64,000 nucleotides of DNA from Flavobacteriaceae bacterium LYZ1037 (GCA_003144015.1 QFWS01000001.1:496001-560000), one strand, 5' to 3'; shown: positions 44,910-53,419, counted from the first letter of the stretch. Numbers and translations are program-made. Notes: generated by a model not told the origin, from the sequence alone.

Positions 44910-45035
44910 TACAGTCTCGTATAAGAATAGTAGCGGATTTTCACACGCTAACTTTTCGGTTTAACACAGACCTCTTTTATATTTACTTACTTTCGTTTTA
45001 GCGATTAAACCGCTATTATTTTTATACATTGTTAC
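44910..45035 (+). repeat. Cassette-boundary-like element 6
   Basis: Begins CAGTCTCGTATAAGAATAG and ends TTTTTATACATTGTTACC; end motifs CGTATAAG and TTATACAT pair imperfectly. The interior has TAGCGGATTTTC and GCGGTTTAATCGCT-like arms. Its right end overlaps the 3' end of the RipA-like gene (45022). Confidence 0.4.
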
Positions 45036-45732
45036 CTGCTGGCTTTTCTACGTTAAACTTTCGCTTATAGAATTGAACTTTTCTTTCTCCGAATCTACCT
45101 CTACCATAACCAGTAATCATTGCAAAAGTAAAATAGATAACAGCTAAACTGCTTAACCAAACTTGATAGTCTATATTTCTCCAATTAGTGTATTCAAGAG
45201 TAATATGGTCGGCAAAATATTTCATTGCTAAAACAATCCAAATTGTCATAATGAACCTACTTACAATTTCATTTATTTTTGAAACGGAATAGGTTTTTGG
45301 AGATGTTACAAATTTGTATAATGGACCTGTTATATTGTCTTCTAACATATCTACGTGAATCTCCCAATGTCTTTGCCAAGTTTTACTTCCTTTGTTAGTT
45401 AATACCCAAGCTAAACAAGTTATAAATCCTATACAAACAATAAAATATAATACTTGAGGATTTAAAGCATAAGCATCTGACCCAATAATAGTAAAATATC
45501 CCGCAAATGAAGCTATTTGAAATGCCCAAAAGTAATTTGCTCTTTTCCAATAAAGCTCAATTTCGAAGTTTTTTGCTTCCCAGGCTTTATCGTATGTAAC
45601 TTTAATTTGTTCAGGTGTTTTGTCTTTAATAAATACATCTCTGTATTCATCTTCAGACATTTTAACCATAGCATCTTCATCTTTTGTAAAGGCAAATTTC
45701 CAAAACGATTTTATATGTTTTATTAAGCTCAT
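45022..45732 (-). CDS. RipA-like octameric membrane protein
   Basis: A 236-residue membrane protein. A cytoplasmic N-terminus (about 1-65, KMSEDEYRDVFIKDKTPEQI) leads to two TM helices (about 68-110) around YFWAFQIASFAGYF and a second pair (about 160-215). The loop WQRHWEIHVDMLEDNITGPLY fits RipA-family proteins known from Francisella; the assignment rests on pattern, not alignment. Its ATG shares a base with the last stop codon of the SIR2-like gene (TAATG), so the two are coupled. Possibly the membrane partner of an NAD-depleting system. Confidence 0.65.
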   Translation of the reverse strand: MSLIKHIKSFWKFAFTKDEDAMVKMSEDEYRDVFIKDKTPEQIKVTYDKAWEAKNFEIELYWKRANYFWAFQIASFAGYFTIIGSDAYALNPQVLYFIVCIGFITCLAWVLTNKGSKTWQRHWEIHVDMLEDNITGPLYKFVTSPKTYSVSKINEIVSRFIMTIWIVLAMKYFADHITLEYTNWRNIDYQVWLSSLAVIYFTFAMITGYGRGRFGERKVQFYKRKFNVEKPAGNNV

Positions 45733-46784
45733 TATTTTTTTAATTCTTGTTCAGTTTTCCACTTTTCTTCTGCTTCAATAAGTGGCTTGTGCCATTCCCA
45801 AAATTCTTCTAATGTTTTGAAATTGTTTGGGACAGGGTTACTTTCACTAAAAGCTTCATCTGGTGTCATTGGTAATATATGTTGAAAGTAACTTTCACTA
45901 GTTCTTCTTGGATTATAAGCTAAAGAGCTTTCAAAATAATCTTGAGAATAGTCATAATGATGAGTGTGGATAAAATCATCCCAACTTTTCCTTACTACAT
46001 CTTCAGGTCTTATATCTATAATTTCGAATTACTCCATATTTCTATTGTCTGCACCGCCCCAAGCATCATTTAATATTTTAACAGCTTCAACATCAGATTT
46101 TGGAGCACCATATCCGAAAATCGTAACTCTTTTTGTTGAGTCCTTTTCTAACCAATATTTTAATCTATCCCATTCTGTAATAATAAACTCATCACTAGTA
46201 TAATCCTTTTTTTCGATTGGAAAAAGAAGTTTACTCGGCTCCATATGGTTTTTAGTTTCTTTAGAATACCAACCTGCAGGTCCACTTCTTTTATCTTTTT
46301 TGCTATAACCGATTGATACGTTACCGTGTAAAAATGATAGATATGGAGAGTCTTTGGTTAATTTTCTATTTCTCACCCAAGCTTGATACAAGAATGGATC
46401 CCAGTTGAAAGTTGCAATCATATCTTTCGGACGAAGTGATAAGACTAAGTAGTCATAAATAGTTGGTTCATTAGGTAAAGTCATATCAGCGAAATACGTA
46501 TGAATACGATTTTCTATCTCTTTGATTTCCGGACATTCCGAATCGTGATTATGGAGCTTACTATATAATTCTTCAAAATTTTCAGCTATCAATTCTTTAG
46601 GTAGTTTGTCAACAACATCTTGCAATCCTACTATTTCAATGAAATTATCCATAGAAGGTAATTTTTTTCCACTTAACTCTGGGTTTCTTATTGTAGATGC
46701 AATACTAGCACCAGCTCCGAGAATCACTACGTGACCTCCGCCTCCCATTACTGTTTTTATTCTGTCTTCTTTTGTTAGTGGCAT
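45732..46784 (-). pseudogene. SIR2-like NADase gene with in-frame TAA
   Basis: An uninterrupted frame except for one TAA at 46029-46031, after codon 251 (...NRNME). The first part is a SIR2-like NAD hydrolase: ILGAGAS (21-27) binds NAD, ATFNWDPFL (near 124) carries the Asn-Asp pair and FLHGN the His. After the stop the frame continues for about 98 codons (FEIIDIRPEDVVRKSWDDFI ... WEWHKPLIEAEEKWKTEQEL). CAA to TAA is the simplest cause. A 251-residue truncated product may remain active. Upstream of and overlapping the RipA-like gene; SIR2 proteins often kill infected cells by NAD loss. Confidence 0.75.
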
Positions 46785-46809
46785 TTTTTTTAGCTTGCAG
46801 TTAACAAGT

Positions 46810-46835
46810 GAATAAACTCCCTAGGGTGTTTATTC
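46810..46835. promoter_or_regulatory. 26-bp palindrome upstream of the SIR2-like gene
   Basis: GAATAAACTCCC-TAGGGTGTTTATTC: 24 of 26 positions are symmetric. It lies 26 bp before the SIR2-like ATG (46784). It could be an operator for a dimeric regulator or a bidirectional attenuator. A second symmetric stretch, TACGTAGTAATACGTA, is at about 46882-46897. Confidence 0.5.
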
Positions 46836-46976
46836 AAATTATATAAGCTACTAATATATTTTTTTTAAGTTAAAATTCCTATACGTAGTAATACGTATTT
46901 AAACTCAAAAACAGTGATTTAGCCTAAATAGATGTGTAAAATAAGAAGATATTTTGTGTGTTTTTTACGGGTATCC

Positions 46977-47411
46977 TCAAAGAGGAAAGAATGAATATAC
47001 AATTTCGTTAGTTTCTATATCGAAATATGGCGTTTTTCCTAATTGATTAGGGGGTAAGTTAGCAACTTTGTGATAACGTTTTAATTTTGCTTCCATATTA
47101 GCAATATCAGCTTTGGTTGCTGGCATATTTTGTGGAGCTGTGAATACACGTTTTAGTCCATCAGCAGCTAAAGAACCTGCCGTTGCATTTCCCACTCCTG
47201 CAAAACTCATTTTATCAACCTTAGAAATATTTTGTTTTTCAATTTCAAAGGTATCAACTGTTTGTTCATTTTGAGCAACCAATTCTTTACTTGATTTTTT
47301 AGCATGATGGGCTTTTGATCTACAGGTATTACTGCAAAATTTTTGTACACGACGTCTTTTGGGTTCAAATTCTTTAAAACAATACTCACAGTTATAAAAT
47401 TCTTTTTCCAT
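46977..47411 (-). CDS. Zinc-finger-like accessory protein of the integrated element
   Basis: A 144-residue protein. The N-terminal 32 residues form a small zinc ribbon: C8-x2-C11 (NCEYC) and C25-x3-C29 (FCSNTC), in a basic context RRRVQK. The middle has AGVGNATAGSLAADG, and the C-terminus TPYFDIETNEIVYSF. Genes of this look are often next to tyrosine recombinases in Bacteroidota elements; a role in excision or regulation is plausible but unproven. Third gene from the tRNA, on the same strand as the integrase. Confidence 0.6.
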   Translation of the reverse strand: MEKEFYNCEYCFKEFEPKRRRVQKFCSNTCRSKAHHAKKSSKELVAQNEQTVDTFEIEKQNISKVDKMSFAGVGNATAGSLAADGLKRVFTAPQNMPATKADIANMEAKLKRYHKVANLPPNQLGKTPYFDIETNEIVYSFFPL

Positions 47412-47522
47412 TTTTTTATGCGTTAAATAAACGTTTGTTTGACGTATAATTGTGTTTTAAATGTTGATTTTGTTTATAACTGTCACCTTTTTGACCACAA
47501 TTGAAGTCAGATATAAATAGCG

Positions 47523-48236
47523 TTAATCCCATTCTTCAAGGTGTTTTGAGTCAATTTTAAAAACAGTTTCTAATAAAAACCTTCGTGCTTTTTCATCTGT
47601 CATCAATGGTTCTTTTTCCTCTTTTTCAACTTTCTCAGGAGTTGTTTTTAGCTCTTCATCTACAGATGGCGTTGCTTCTGGTATTTCTATTTTAGTAAAA
47701 GGTGTCGTTTCAATAGTTGGGTTTTCATCTTTTATAGACTCATTTACTTCTACCTTTTTATCTATTTCTGGAAAGCCAAAGTAGCTTCTAAATTTCACTT
47801 GATGTTTCTCAAAAATCAATGCCTGAGATTTAAACATGTTTAATAAAGCTGAAGATGTCATTGGAAGGTCAATCAACAGGTTTTTAGACATCCAAGAAAT
47901 AATCATTCCATGGGCATCAACATGCTCTTTATACTGCTCTAATAGATGATTGAAAGCTGTTTCGCTTAGAATTTCTTTTTGGTTAATTAATAGATCAATG
48001 GTATTATTTAAAAGTGTTTCCTTATTTAATATGTCCAACCCATTAAATTCTAATGTATTTGACGTGATCTTTCGTTCCGAATTAAAATAAGCAATGATAT
48101 TGAGCATGTCAGGCTTAATAATATCCTTTATAAAAGAATTTTCTATATACGGATAATAACGCTCAGGGATATAAAAAATATAATCCCTTGTTAGATTATC
48201 TCGAATGATATTAAAAACCTGATTTTTGTCTAGCAT
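47523..48236 (-). CDS. Integrase-linked hypothetical protein
   Basis: A 237-residue soluble protein, 1 nt after the integrase stop, hence co-transcribed with it. Residues about 1-160 are helical (RDNLTRDYIFYIPERYYPYI); about 165-215 is a low-complexity Glu/Thr/Lys linker (TTPEKVEKEEKEPLMTDEKA), then a short helix. No signal or TM segments. I do not recognise a family. Its position suggests an integrase accessory factor; it may bind the recombinase or the att DNA. Confidence 0.65.
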   Translation of the reverse strand: MLDKNQVFNIIRDNLTRDYIFYIPERYYPYIENSFIKDIIKPDMLNIIAYFNSERKITSNTLEFNGLDILNKETLLNNTIDLLINQKEILSETAFNHLLEQYKEHVDAHGMIISWMSKNLLIDLPMTSSALLNMFKSQALIFEKHQVKFRSYFGFPEIDKKVEVNESIKDENPTIETTPFTKIEIPEATPSVDEELKTTPEKVEKEEKEPLMTDEKARRFLLETVFKIDSKHLEEWD

Positions 48237-48237
48237 C

Positions 48238-49695
48238 TTATCGAATTAAGTCTGAATAATCGGTTGGTAAATGTGCGTCAATATCACGAAGATATTTTTC
48301 TAAAGCCACCATAGAGGTGTGTCCTGTAATATTCATTAAAACACTTTTGGCTTCAAACGGTGAACTATTTTCAACCAATTTTCTATATAATTTGGTAATA
48401 AAAGTGTGTCTGAAACTATACAAACCGTAATCTGTTCCAAGATTAAATTTCGTCTTTACAATCTTCTTAAAGCGTTTTGAAAAATAATCACGTTTATTAT
48501 CTGTTTGGGTATCCCAAACCTTCCCAATGCCATCTGGTGTGATTAAAGCATTCTCTTTAGGTAATTTTGAGATGTCTGGTAGCACATCTAAAATAATTTC
48601 AGGAATGATTTTGGTCTTTAGTGGGCTGTTTTTAGCCTGAAATGATAGTGTTTTGGTTTCTAAATTTAAATCTTTCACTTTTAAACGACATACTTCAATA
48701 GGTCTCATGAAATTATATGAGATAAACTGAATATATAATAGGAGAGTAGGATCCTCTTTTTTTAGATATTCAAAAATTGCCTCTAAGGTTTTAGGATTAT
48801 ATCGTTTATGTCTCTCTGGCTTCGCTTTTAAAACAGGTGTTTTACGAATAACATTTACTGGAATAATTTCATTGTCTTCTAAAACTTGCATCATACTACT
48901 TAAATCTACACGACAATTGTTTCTACTTCGCGGTGTATTTTTAATTAAATGATGGTTTAGAAAATCCATGGATATTTTTCGTGTAATCTGATTTGCATGA
49001 ATAACATTAGGATATTCTTCATTAAGCCATTTAATAAAAACTTTAGAACGATTTCTATAATCTTGCAAGGTTCTAGGCTTAACCAATTTTTCTTTCATCG
49101 TTAGCGCAAAGTCGAAAGCTTCGCGTAAACTCATTTTTGTTTCATCTTTATTTTCTGGCTCAACCGTATTAATTGGTTCAGGTACAATTATAGGTTCTAC
49201 CTCTTTTACAGTTGAGATAACTTTTAAAGGTTCAGCTTTTGGAACTTCTAAAACTTGAGTTGTTGAAACAGATCTTTTAATAAAAGGATAAGGCGTCACT
49301 TTTTCCTTCTCGATAATAGGTGCTGGAACTATTTTTTTTGGAGACATATTTGAACACGCTTTTGGTTTATTAGCCAAAAAGCGATCTAAATTATCTTTGT
49401 AAGGATCGTAGCCTTCTTTTAAAAGTCGATGAAGTGATTTTTTGTAATGATTTAGGATATTTAAACGGTCTGTCTTCGTTCTCAGCTTGTTAGCAATGCC
49501 GTAAATGTTCTTTTGTCGCTCTAATTTTCCAGTTTTAGGATTTCGGAATGAGAAATAGACATACCACCTGCGATTTAAGTCGCCATTGGCTAGGTAGATT
49601 TTCGGGGGTGAAAAAGTTTTTTTGTGTGACAAATCGTGTTCTAAAAAGCACTTGTTTTCGTGTTCAAAAATAAGAAAATCATTTAATGTTTGCAT
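48238..49695 (-). CDS. Tyrosine-type site-specific recombinase (integrase)
   Basis: A 485-residue integrase, long because of a roughly 190-residue N-terminal part that includes an arm-binding-like segment (about 20-60) and a Pro/Glu-rich linker (about 105-190). The SAM-like core-binding domain is about 190-290, and the catalytic domain about 300-480: Arg in RPIEVCRL (about 328), the box YSFRHTFI (about 430; Ser in place of the usual His) and TGHTSMVALEKYL with the nucleophile Tyr near 472. It lies 54 bp from the tRNA-Met 3' end, pointing away, the usual layout of a tRNA-targeted element. Confidence 0.93.
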   Translation of the reverse strand: MQTLNDFLIFEHENKCFLEHDLSHKKTFSPPKIYLANGDLNRRWYVYFSFRNPKTGKLERQKNIYGIANKLRTKTDRLNILNHYKKSLHRLLKEGYDPYKDNLDRFLANKPKACSNMSPKKIVPAPIIEKEKVTPYPFIKRSVSTTQVLEVPKAEPLKVISTVKEVEPIIVPEPINTVEPENKDETKMSLREAFDFALTMKEKLVKPRTLQDYRNRSKVFIKWLNEEYPNVIHANQITRKISMDFLNHHLIKNTPRSRNNCRVDLSSMMQVLEDNEIIPVNVIRKTPVLKAKPERHKRYNPKTLEAIFEYLKKEDPTLLLYIQFISYNFMRPIEVCRLKVKDLNLETKTLSFQAKNSPLKTKIIPEIILDVLPDISKLPKENALITPDGIGKVWDTQTDNKRDYFSKRFKKIVKTKFNLGTDYGLYSFRHTFITKLYRKLVENSSPFEAKSVLMNITGHTSMVALEKYLRDIDAHLPTDYSDLIR

Positions 49696-49700
49696 AAAAA

Positions 49701-49728
49701 AAACGGTTTAGAGTGAACTAAACCGTTT
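49701..49728 (-). terminator. Terminator after tRNA-Met
   Basis: AAACGGTTTAG-AGTGAA-CTAAACCGTTT perfect 11-bp stem, followed on the minus strand by a T-run that reaches the integrase ATG region. It would end the tRNA transcript before the integrase gene. Confidence 0.85.
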
Positions 49729-49749
49729 ATTCCTGTACTAATACGTTTG

Positions 49750-49823
49750 TAGCGAGAACGAGATTTGAACTCGTGACCTCTGGGTTATGAATCCAACGCT
49801 CTAACCAACTGAGCTACCTCGCC
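49750..49823 (-). tRNA. tRNA-Met (CAT)
   Basis: A 74-nt cloverleaf: acceptor GGCGAGG with TCTCGCT and discriminator A, D-arm GCTC-AGTTGGTTA-GAGC, anticodon loop TTCATAA (CAT), T-stem ACGAG/CTCGT around TTCAAAT. No CCA is encoded. Elongator Met is preferred over Ile2(k2C) from general look, though the anticodon alone cannot tell. It is the integration target of the adjacent element; a second 3' half lies at 33695-33737. Confidence 0.93.
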
Positions 49824-50049
49824 ATACTGTATTTTAGAGTATTTTATAAATATCTCTATGGTTATAAAAAGTAAAGCTATAGCATGTTTTAAATTTTATA
49901 AAAACCTACGAACTCTTCTTTTTAACGGCTGCAAATATAAAAACAAATTTATTGAGAGCAAACATAAATTTGCATTAATTATTATTAAAAATTGTTTTAA
50001 AACTTATTAATTAATGTATATATTGAGCGCTATAAACATAAATTCTATA

Positions 50050-50436
50050 ATGGACGAAAAAATTAAATTTGAAATGGAGTTTCCCATTCACGCTTCACCT
50101 CAATTATTATATCAATATATATCGACACCTTCTGGATTATCGGAATGGTTTGCAGAAAATGTAAATTCTCGTGGAGAGCTATTTAAGTTTATTTGGGATG
50201 GCGTAGAAGAACAAGCCAAATTAGTAAGTAAAAAGAGTGGTGAACGCATCAAATTTAAATGGGTTGTGGATGAAGATGCATCGTATTATTTTGAAATTAA
50301 AATTCAAGTAGATGAAATTACAAAAGACGTGAGTTTGATTGTTACAGATTTTACCGAAGAAGACGAGATAGAAGAATCTAAAATGCTGTGGGAAAATCAG
50401 ATTTCAGATTTAAAGCAGGTATTGGGTTCTGCTTAG
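50050..50436 (+). CDS. START-like (SRPBCC) domain protein
   Basis: A 128-residue cytoplasmic protein. Start at ATG 50050 (MDEKIKFEMEFPIHASPQLL) is preferred over 50014, as the extra 12 residues do not fit the family. It has a helix-grip fold with the conserved STPSGLSEWFAENVNS motif near residue 25 and WENQISDLKQVLG at the C-terminus. Related to AHSA1/START-like proteins of Bacteroidota that bind hydrophobic ligands; ligand unknown. First gene outside the island on the right. Confidence 0.85.
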   Translation: MDEKIKFEMEFPIHASPQLLYQYISTPSGLSEWFAENVNSRGELFKFIWDGVEEQAKLVSKKSGERIKFKWVVDEDASYYFEIKIQVDEITKDVSLIVTDFTEEDEIEESKMLWENQISDLKQVLGSA

Positions 50437-50464
50437 TATAATTTTACTTTATTAACTTATATTT

Positions 50465-50490
50465 GTCCCGAATTTATTTCGGGATTTTTT
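50465..50490 (+). terminator. Terminator / leader hairpin
   Basis: TCCCGAAT-TTA-TTTCGGGA stem followed by TTTTTT that runs straight into the ATG at 50491. A TATATTTG at 50458-50465 could be a -7 box. It may end the START-gene transcript or sit in the leader of the aminotransferase gene. Confidence 0.7.
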
Positions 50491-51336
50491 ATGGTAAATT
50501 TTAATGGAAAAATAATAGATGAAACTCAAGTAATATCTATTAATAATCGAGGATTAAATTATGGAGATGCACTTTTTGAAACTATAAAAGTGACTCATGG
50601 GAAACTGCTCTTTTGGGAAGATCATTATTTTAGATTAATGGCTTCTATGCGAATATTAAGAATGGAAATCCCAATGTATTTTACCATGGAATTTTTACAA
50701 GAGCAAATACTTGAGTTATTGTCGCATAAAGAGCTGTTAAACAAATCGGTAAGAGTTAAAATGTTTGTCAATAGAGTTGATGGTGGGTTGTATTTGCCAG
50801 AGTCAAACAATATTGATTTTTTAATTTCTGCAAGGCCGTTAGAATCTGATTTTTATTTACTAAACGAATCACCATATCAAGTAGATTTGTTTAAAGATTA
50901 TTACTTGTCTCCAAGTTTATTATCTACCCTAAAAACAAACAATAAAGCCTTGCATGTTGTAGGTAGTATTTATGCCCAAGAAAACAATCTAAATAACTGT
51001 TTGGTTTTAAACACGAATAAGCAGGTGGTTGAAGCTTTAAATGGAAATCTGTTTTTAGTGAAAGGACATGTTATAAAAACGCCACCATTAATGGATGGTT
51101 GTTTGAAAGGCATCATGAGAAAACAGCTGATAGAAATTATTAAATTAATGCCTGAATATACTTTGGAAGAAAGTTCTATATCGCCTTTTGAACTACAAAA
51201 AGCAGATGAATTGTTTATTACAAATGTTATAGTAGGTATTCAACCAATAACAAAATATAGAAAAAAACAATTTGACAATGAAGTTTGTAAAGTGTTACTC
51301 CAGAGGTTAAATGTAAAAATAAGATTGATTACTTAA
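50491..51336 (+). CDS. Class IV aminotransferase (PabC- or branched-chain-like)
   Basis: A PLP-dependent fold-type IV enzyme of 281 residues. N-terminal NNRGLNYGDALFETIKV is the usual start; the PLP Lys lies in STLKTNNKALHV (about 151), and EALNGNLFLV (about 186) plus FITNVIVGIQP (about 248) match the family. Candidate roles are aminodeoxychorismate lyase (folate) or a branched-chain/D-amino acid aminotransferase. The absence of typical BCAT extra motifs and the small size favour the former weakly. No pathway neighbours. Ends within 4 nt of yqgE (convergent). Confidence 0.85.
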   Translation: MVNFNGKIIDETQVISINNRGLNYGDALFETIKVTHGKLLFWEDHYFRLMASMRILRMEIPMYFTMEFLQEQILELLSHKELLNKSVRVKMFVNRVDGGLYLPESNNIDFLISARPLESDFYLLNESPYQVDLFKDYYLSPSLLSTLKTNNKALHVVGSIYAQENNLNNCLVLNTNKQVVEALNGNLFLVKGHVIKTPPLMDGCLKGIMRKQLIEIIKLMPEYTLEESSISPFELQKADELFITNVIVGIQPITKYRKKQFDNEVCKVLLQRLNVKIRLIT

Positions 51337-51893
51337 TTAGAGCTTGGGTTTTCTGGAGCATTAGACCAAATACTATACTCGCCACCTAATTCTACCATTT
51401 TTTCTTTCCAAAACGATTGGTAATCTTTTTCGATGATAGATTTCTTATAAATATTTTCGGTTACAACCCAAGAATTAGTTTTTAATTCTTCATTTAATTG
51501 GTTGGAATCCCAACCAGAATAGCCAAGAAAAAAACGAATATTATCTTCACTTATTTCATTATTAGCAATAAGTTCGGCAACTCGATCAAAATCTCCACCC
51601 CAATAAATACCTAAAGAGATCTCAATACTATTTGGAATTAATTCTGGAATTTTATGTATAAAATATAAATTATCCTGCTCCACAGGACCACCGTTATATA
51701 TTTTAAAATTAGCTTTTATTTCTGGTATTAGGTCGTGAATAGTATACTCTAAAGGTTTATTTAAAATAAACCCAATAGAGCCTTCATCTGTATGATCTGC
51801 TAACAAAACTATAGATCGATTAAAAGAAACATCTCCAATAATTGAGGGTTCTGCGATTAACAAATCACCTTTTTTTGGTTGTATTGTAGTCAT
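51333..51893 (-). CDS. YqgE/AlgH family protein
   Basis: A 186-residue cytoplasmic protein of UPF0301: PKKGDLLIAEPSIIGD with the DxxFxRSVV-type variant FNRSIVLLADHTDEGSIGFILNK (split here), IYNGGPVEQDNLYFIH, and FLGYSGWDSNQLNEEL. The biochemical role is not settled; in other bacteria it affects envelope or alginate regulation. It overlaps the class IV aminotransferase by 4 nt, convergently. Length is normal. Confidence 0.92.
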   Translation of the reverse strand: MTTIQPKKGDLLIAEPSIIGDVSFNRSIVLLADHTDEGSIGFILNKPLEYTIHDLIPEIKANFKIYNGGPVEQDNLYFIHKIPELIPNSIEISLGIYWGGDFDRVAELIANNEISEDNIRFFLGYSGWDSNQLNEELKTNSWVVTENIYKKSIIEKDYQSFWKEKMVELGGEYSIWSNAPENPSSN

Positions 51894-51956
51894 GTGGTTG
51901 AGGATTAGTAATTAAATGTAGTATTTTTTTTCTTAAAATTCAAATTGTAAGAAACA

Positions 51957-51987
51957 AAAAAAGCCTTCAAGTAAAGAAGGCTTTTTG
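51957..51987 (-). terminator. hup terminator
   Basis: AAAAAGCCTTC-AAGTAAA-GAAGGCTTTTT stem with U-run on both strands, 20 nt after the hup stop. It can serve both hup and readthrough from yqgE's opposite side. Confidence 0.85.
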
Positions 51988-52006
51988 GATATTAAAGAAG
52001 TTAAAA

Positions 52007-52279
52007 CTAGTTTACAGCGCTAGATAAATCTGATCCTGCTTTAAACTTAACTACATTTTTTGCTTTAATTTTTATAGTTTTTCCAGTTTGTGGGTTTCTT
52101 CCTTCTCTTGCAGCTCTTCTAGTAACTGACCAAGATCCAAATCCAACTAAAGAAACTCTATTACCTTTTTGTAAAGCTCCTTCAATTTCAATTAACGCAC
52201 ATTCTAAAGCCTTTTTTGCAGCTGCTTTAGTAATTCCTGCGTGTTCTGCCATCGCATCGATTAAATCTGATTTGTTCAT
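52007..52279 (-). CDS. hup: HU family DNA-binding protein
   Basis: A 90-residue histone-like protein: MNKSDLIDAMAEHAGITKAA helix pair, then SLVGFGSWSV, and the beta-arm with GRNPQTGKTIKIKAK that intercalates the minor groove. Standard length. A strong promoter and its own terminator indicate an abundant monocistronic product. It bends DNA and could assist the nearby integrase, but this is only inference. Confidence 0.96.
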   Translation of the reverse strand: MNKSDLIDAMAEHAGITKAAAKKALECALIEIEGALQKGNRVSLVGFGSWSVTRRAAREGRNPQTGKTIKIKAKNVVKFKAGSDLSSAVN

Positions 52280-52337
52280 AATTTTAATTTTAATTATTAA
52301 TAAATTGTTGGTTAAACATTTTTTGTTAAATCCTTTA

Positions 52338-52367
52338 CAAATTTATACGGATTCTTAAACCATGCAA
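52338..52367 (-). promoter_or_regulatory. hup promoter
   Basis: On the minus strand TTG (52365-52367) and TAAATTTG (52338-52345), spacer 19 bp: both elements fit the Bacteroidota consensus. Start codon 59 bp downstream. Confidence 0.75.
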
Positions 52368-52471
52368 GTAATAGCAAGGGAAATACTCTTTATTGTTAAT
52401 AACTTAACACATTTGTTAATAAACACAGTGTATTTCATCGGATTTTTTATAATATCAATAAGAATAAGGCT

Positions 52472-53419
52472 TTAGAGCATTTTTGCAGACTCATGGAATT
52501 TATACCCATTTAAAAGTGATTTGACATCCATTTTCCGCTTCCCTGGAAGTTTTATTTCTTTAATGTTTATAAAGCCTCCAGTTACAGCTACTTTAAGTTC
52601 TTTTTTAGTTGAAATAATCTGTCCAATGGAAAAAGCATGTAATTCTTCTTCAATGATCGATGCGTAAATCTTAACATCTAAAGTGTCTGTATCATTTTTT
52701 AAATAAGTCCATGCAGCTGGATATGGACTTAGGCCTCTTATTTTATTATATATGTGGTGTAAAGAGTCATTCCAATCAATCTTACAGTTTTCTCTATGTA
52801 GTTTAAAAGCTGTTTTTGTTTCGTCTTCTAAAGGTTGTGCTTTGGTACTTATTTTATTTGTTTCAATGAGTTTAACTGTTTCTAAAACTAATTGACTTCC
52901 AGCATGCATCAGTTTATCGTGTAAACTTCCAGCATCTTCTTTAGGATCAATTAAAACGGTTTCTTGTAAAATAATCTCTCCAGTATCTATTTTTTCATCA
53001 ATAAAAAAGGTAGAAACACCTGTTTTTGTTTCTCCATTAATAATAGCCCAATTTATAGGTGCAGCACCTCGATAGTCTGGCAATAAGGAAGCGTGTAAAT
53101 TAAATGTTCCGTATTTTGGTAATTGCCAAACAATTTGAGGTAACATTCTAAAAGCAACAACTATTTGTAAATTGGCTTTTAAAGACTTTAGTTCTTCAAT
53201 AAAGTGCTCGTTTTTTAAATTGGTAGGTTGCATGATGTGTAAACCTTGAGATTTGGCATACTCCTTTACAGCACTTTCGTTTAATTTTCGTCCTCTTCCA
53301 GCAGGCTTGTCTGGAGCTGTAATAACTCCAACAATATTGTAATTGGTTTCAACCAAAGTTTTTAAAATGGTAACAGCAAATTCTGGTGTTCCCATAAATA
53401 CAATTCTTAAATTTTTCAT
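52472..53419 (-). CDS. fmt: Methionyl-tRNA formyltransferase
   Basis: Formylates initiator Met-tRNA using 10-formyl-THF (315 residues). N-terminal FMGTPEFAVTIL, catalytic Asn/His/Asp in FNLHASLLPDYRGAAPI and IDTGEIIL; C-terminal OB-like domain with GLSPYPAAWT. Its ATG overlaps the recQ stop (TAATG), making it the last gene of the AAA_28-recQ-fmt operon. The initiator tRNA itself is not in the window. Confidence 0.96.
   Translation of the reverse strand: MKNLRIVFMGTPEFAVTILKTLVETNYNIVGVITAPDKPAGRGRKLNESAVKEYAKSQGLHIMQPTNLKNEHFIEELKSLKANLQIVVAFRMLPQIVWQLPKYGTFNLHASLLPDYRGAAPINWAIINGETKTGVSTFFIDEKIDTGEIILQETVLIDPKEDAGSLHDKLMHAGSQLVLETVKLIETNKISTKAQPLEDETKTAFKLHRENCKIDWNDSLHHIYNKIRGLSPYPAAWTYLKNDTDTLDVKIYASIIEEELHAFSIGQIISTKKELKVAVTGGFINIKEIKLPGKRKMDVKSLLNGYKFHESAKML

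Noticed and set aside
46029-46031. Programmed stop-codon readthrough or an altered genetic code
   Set aside because: TAA terminates the other genes in the window normally; a nonsense mutation is simpler.
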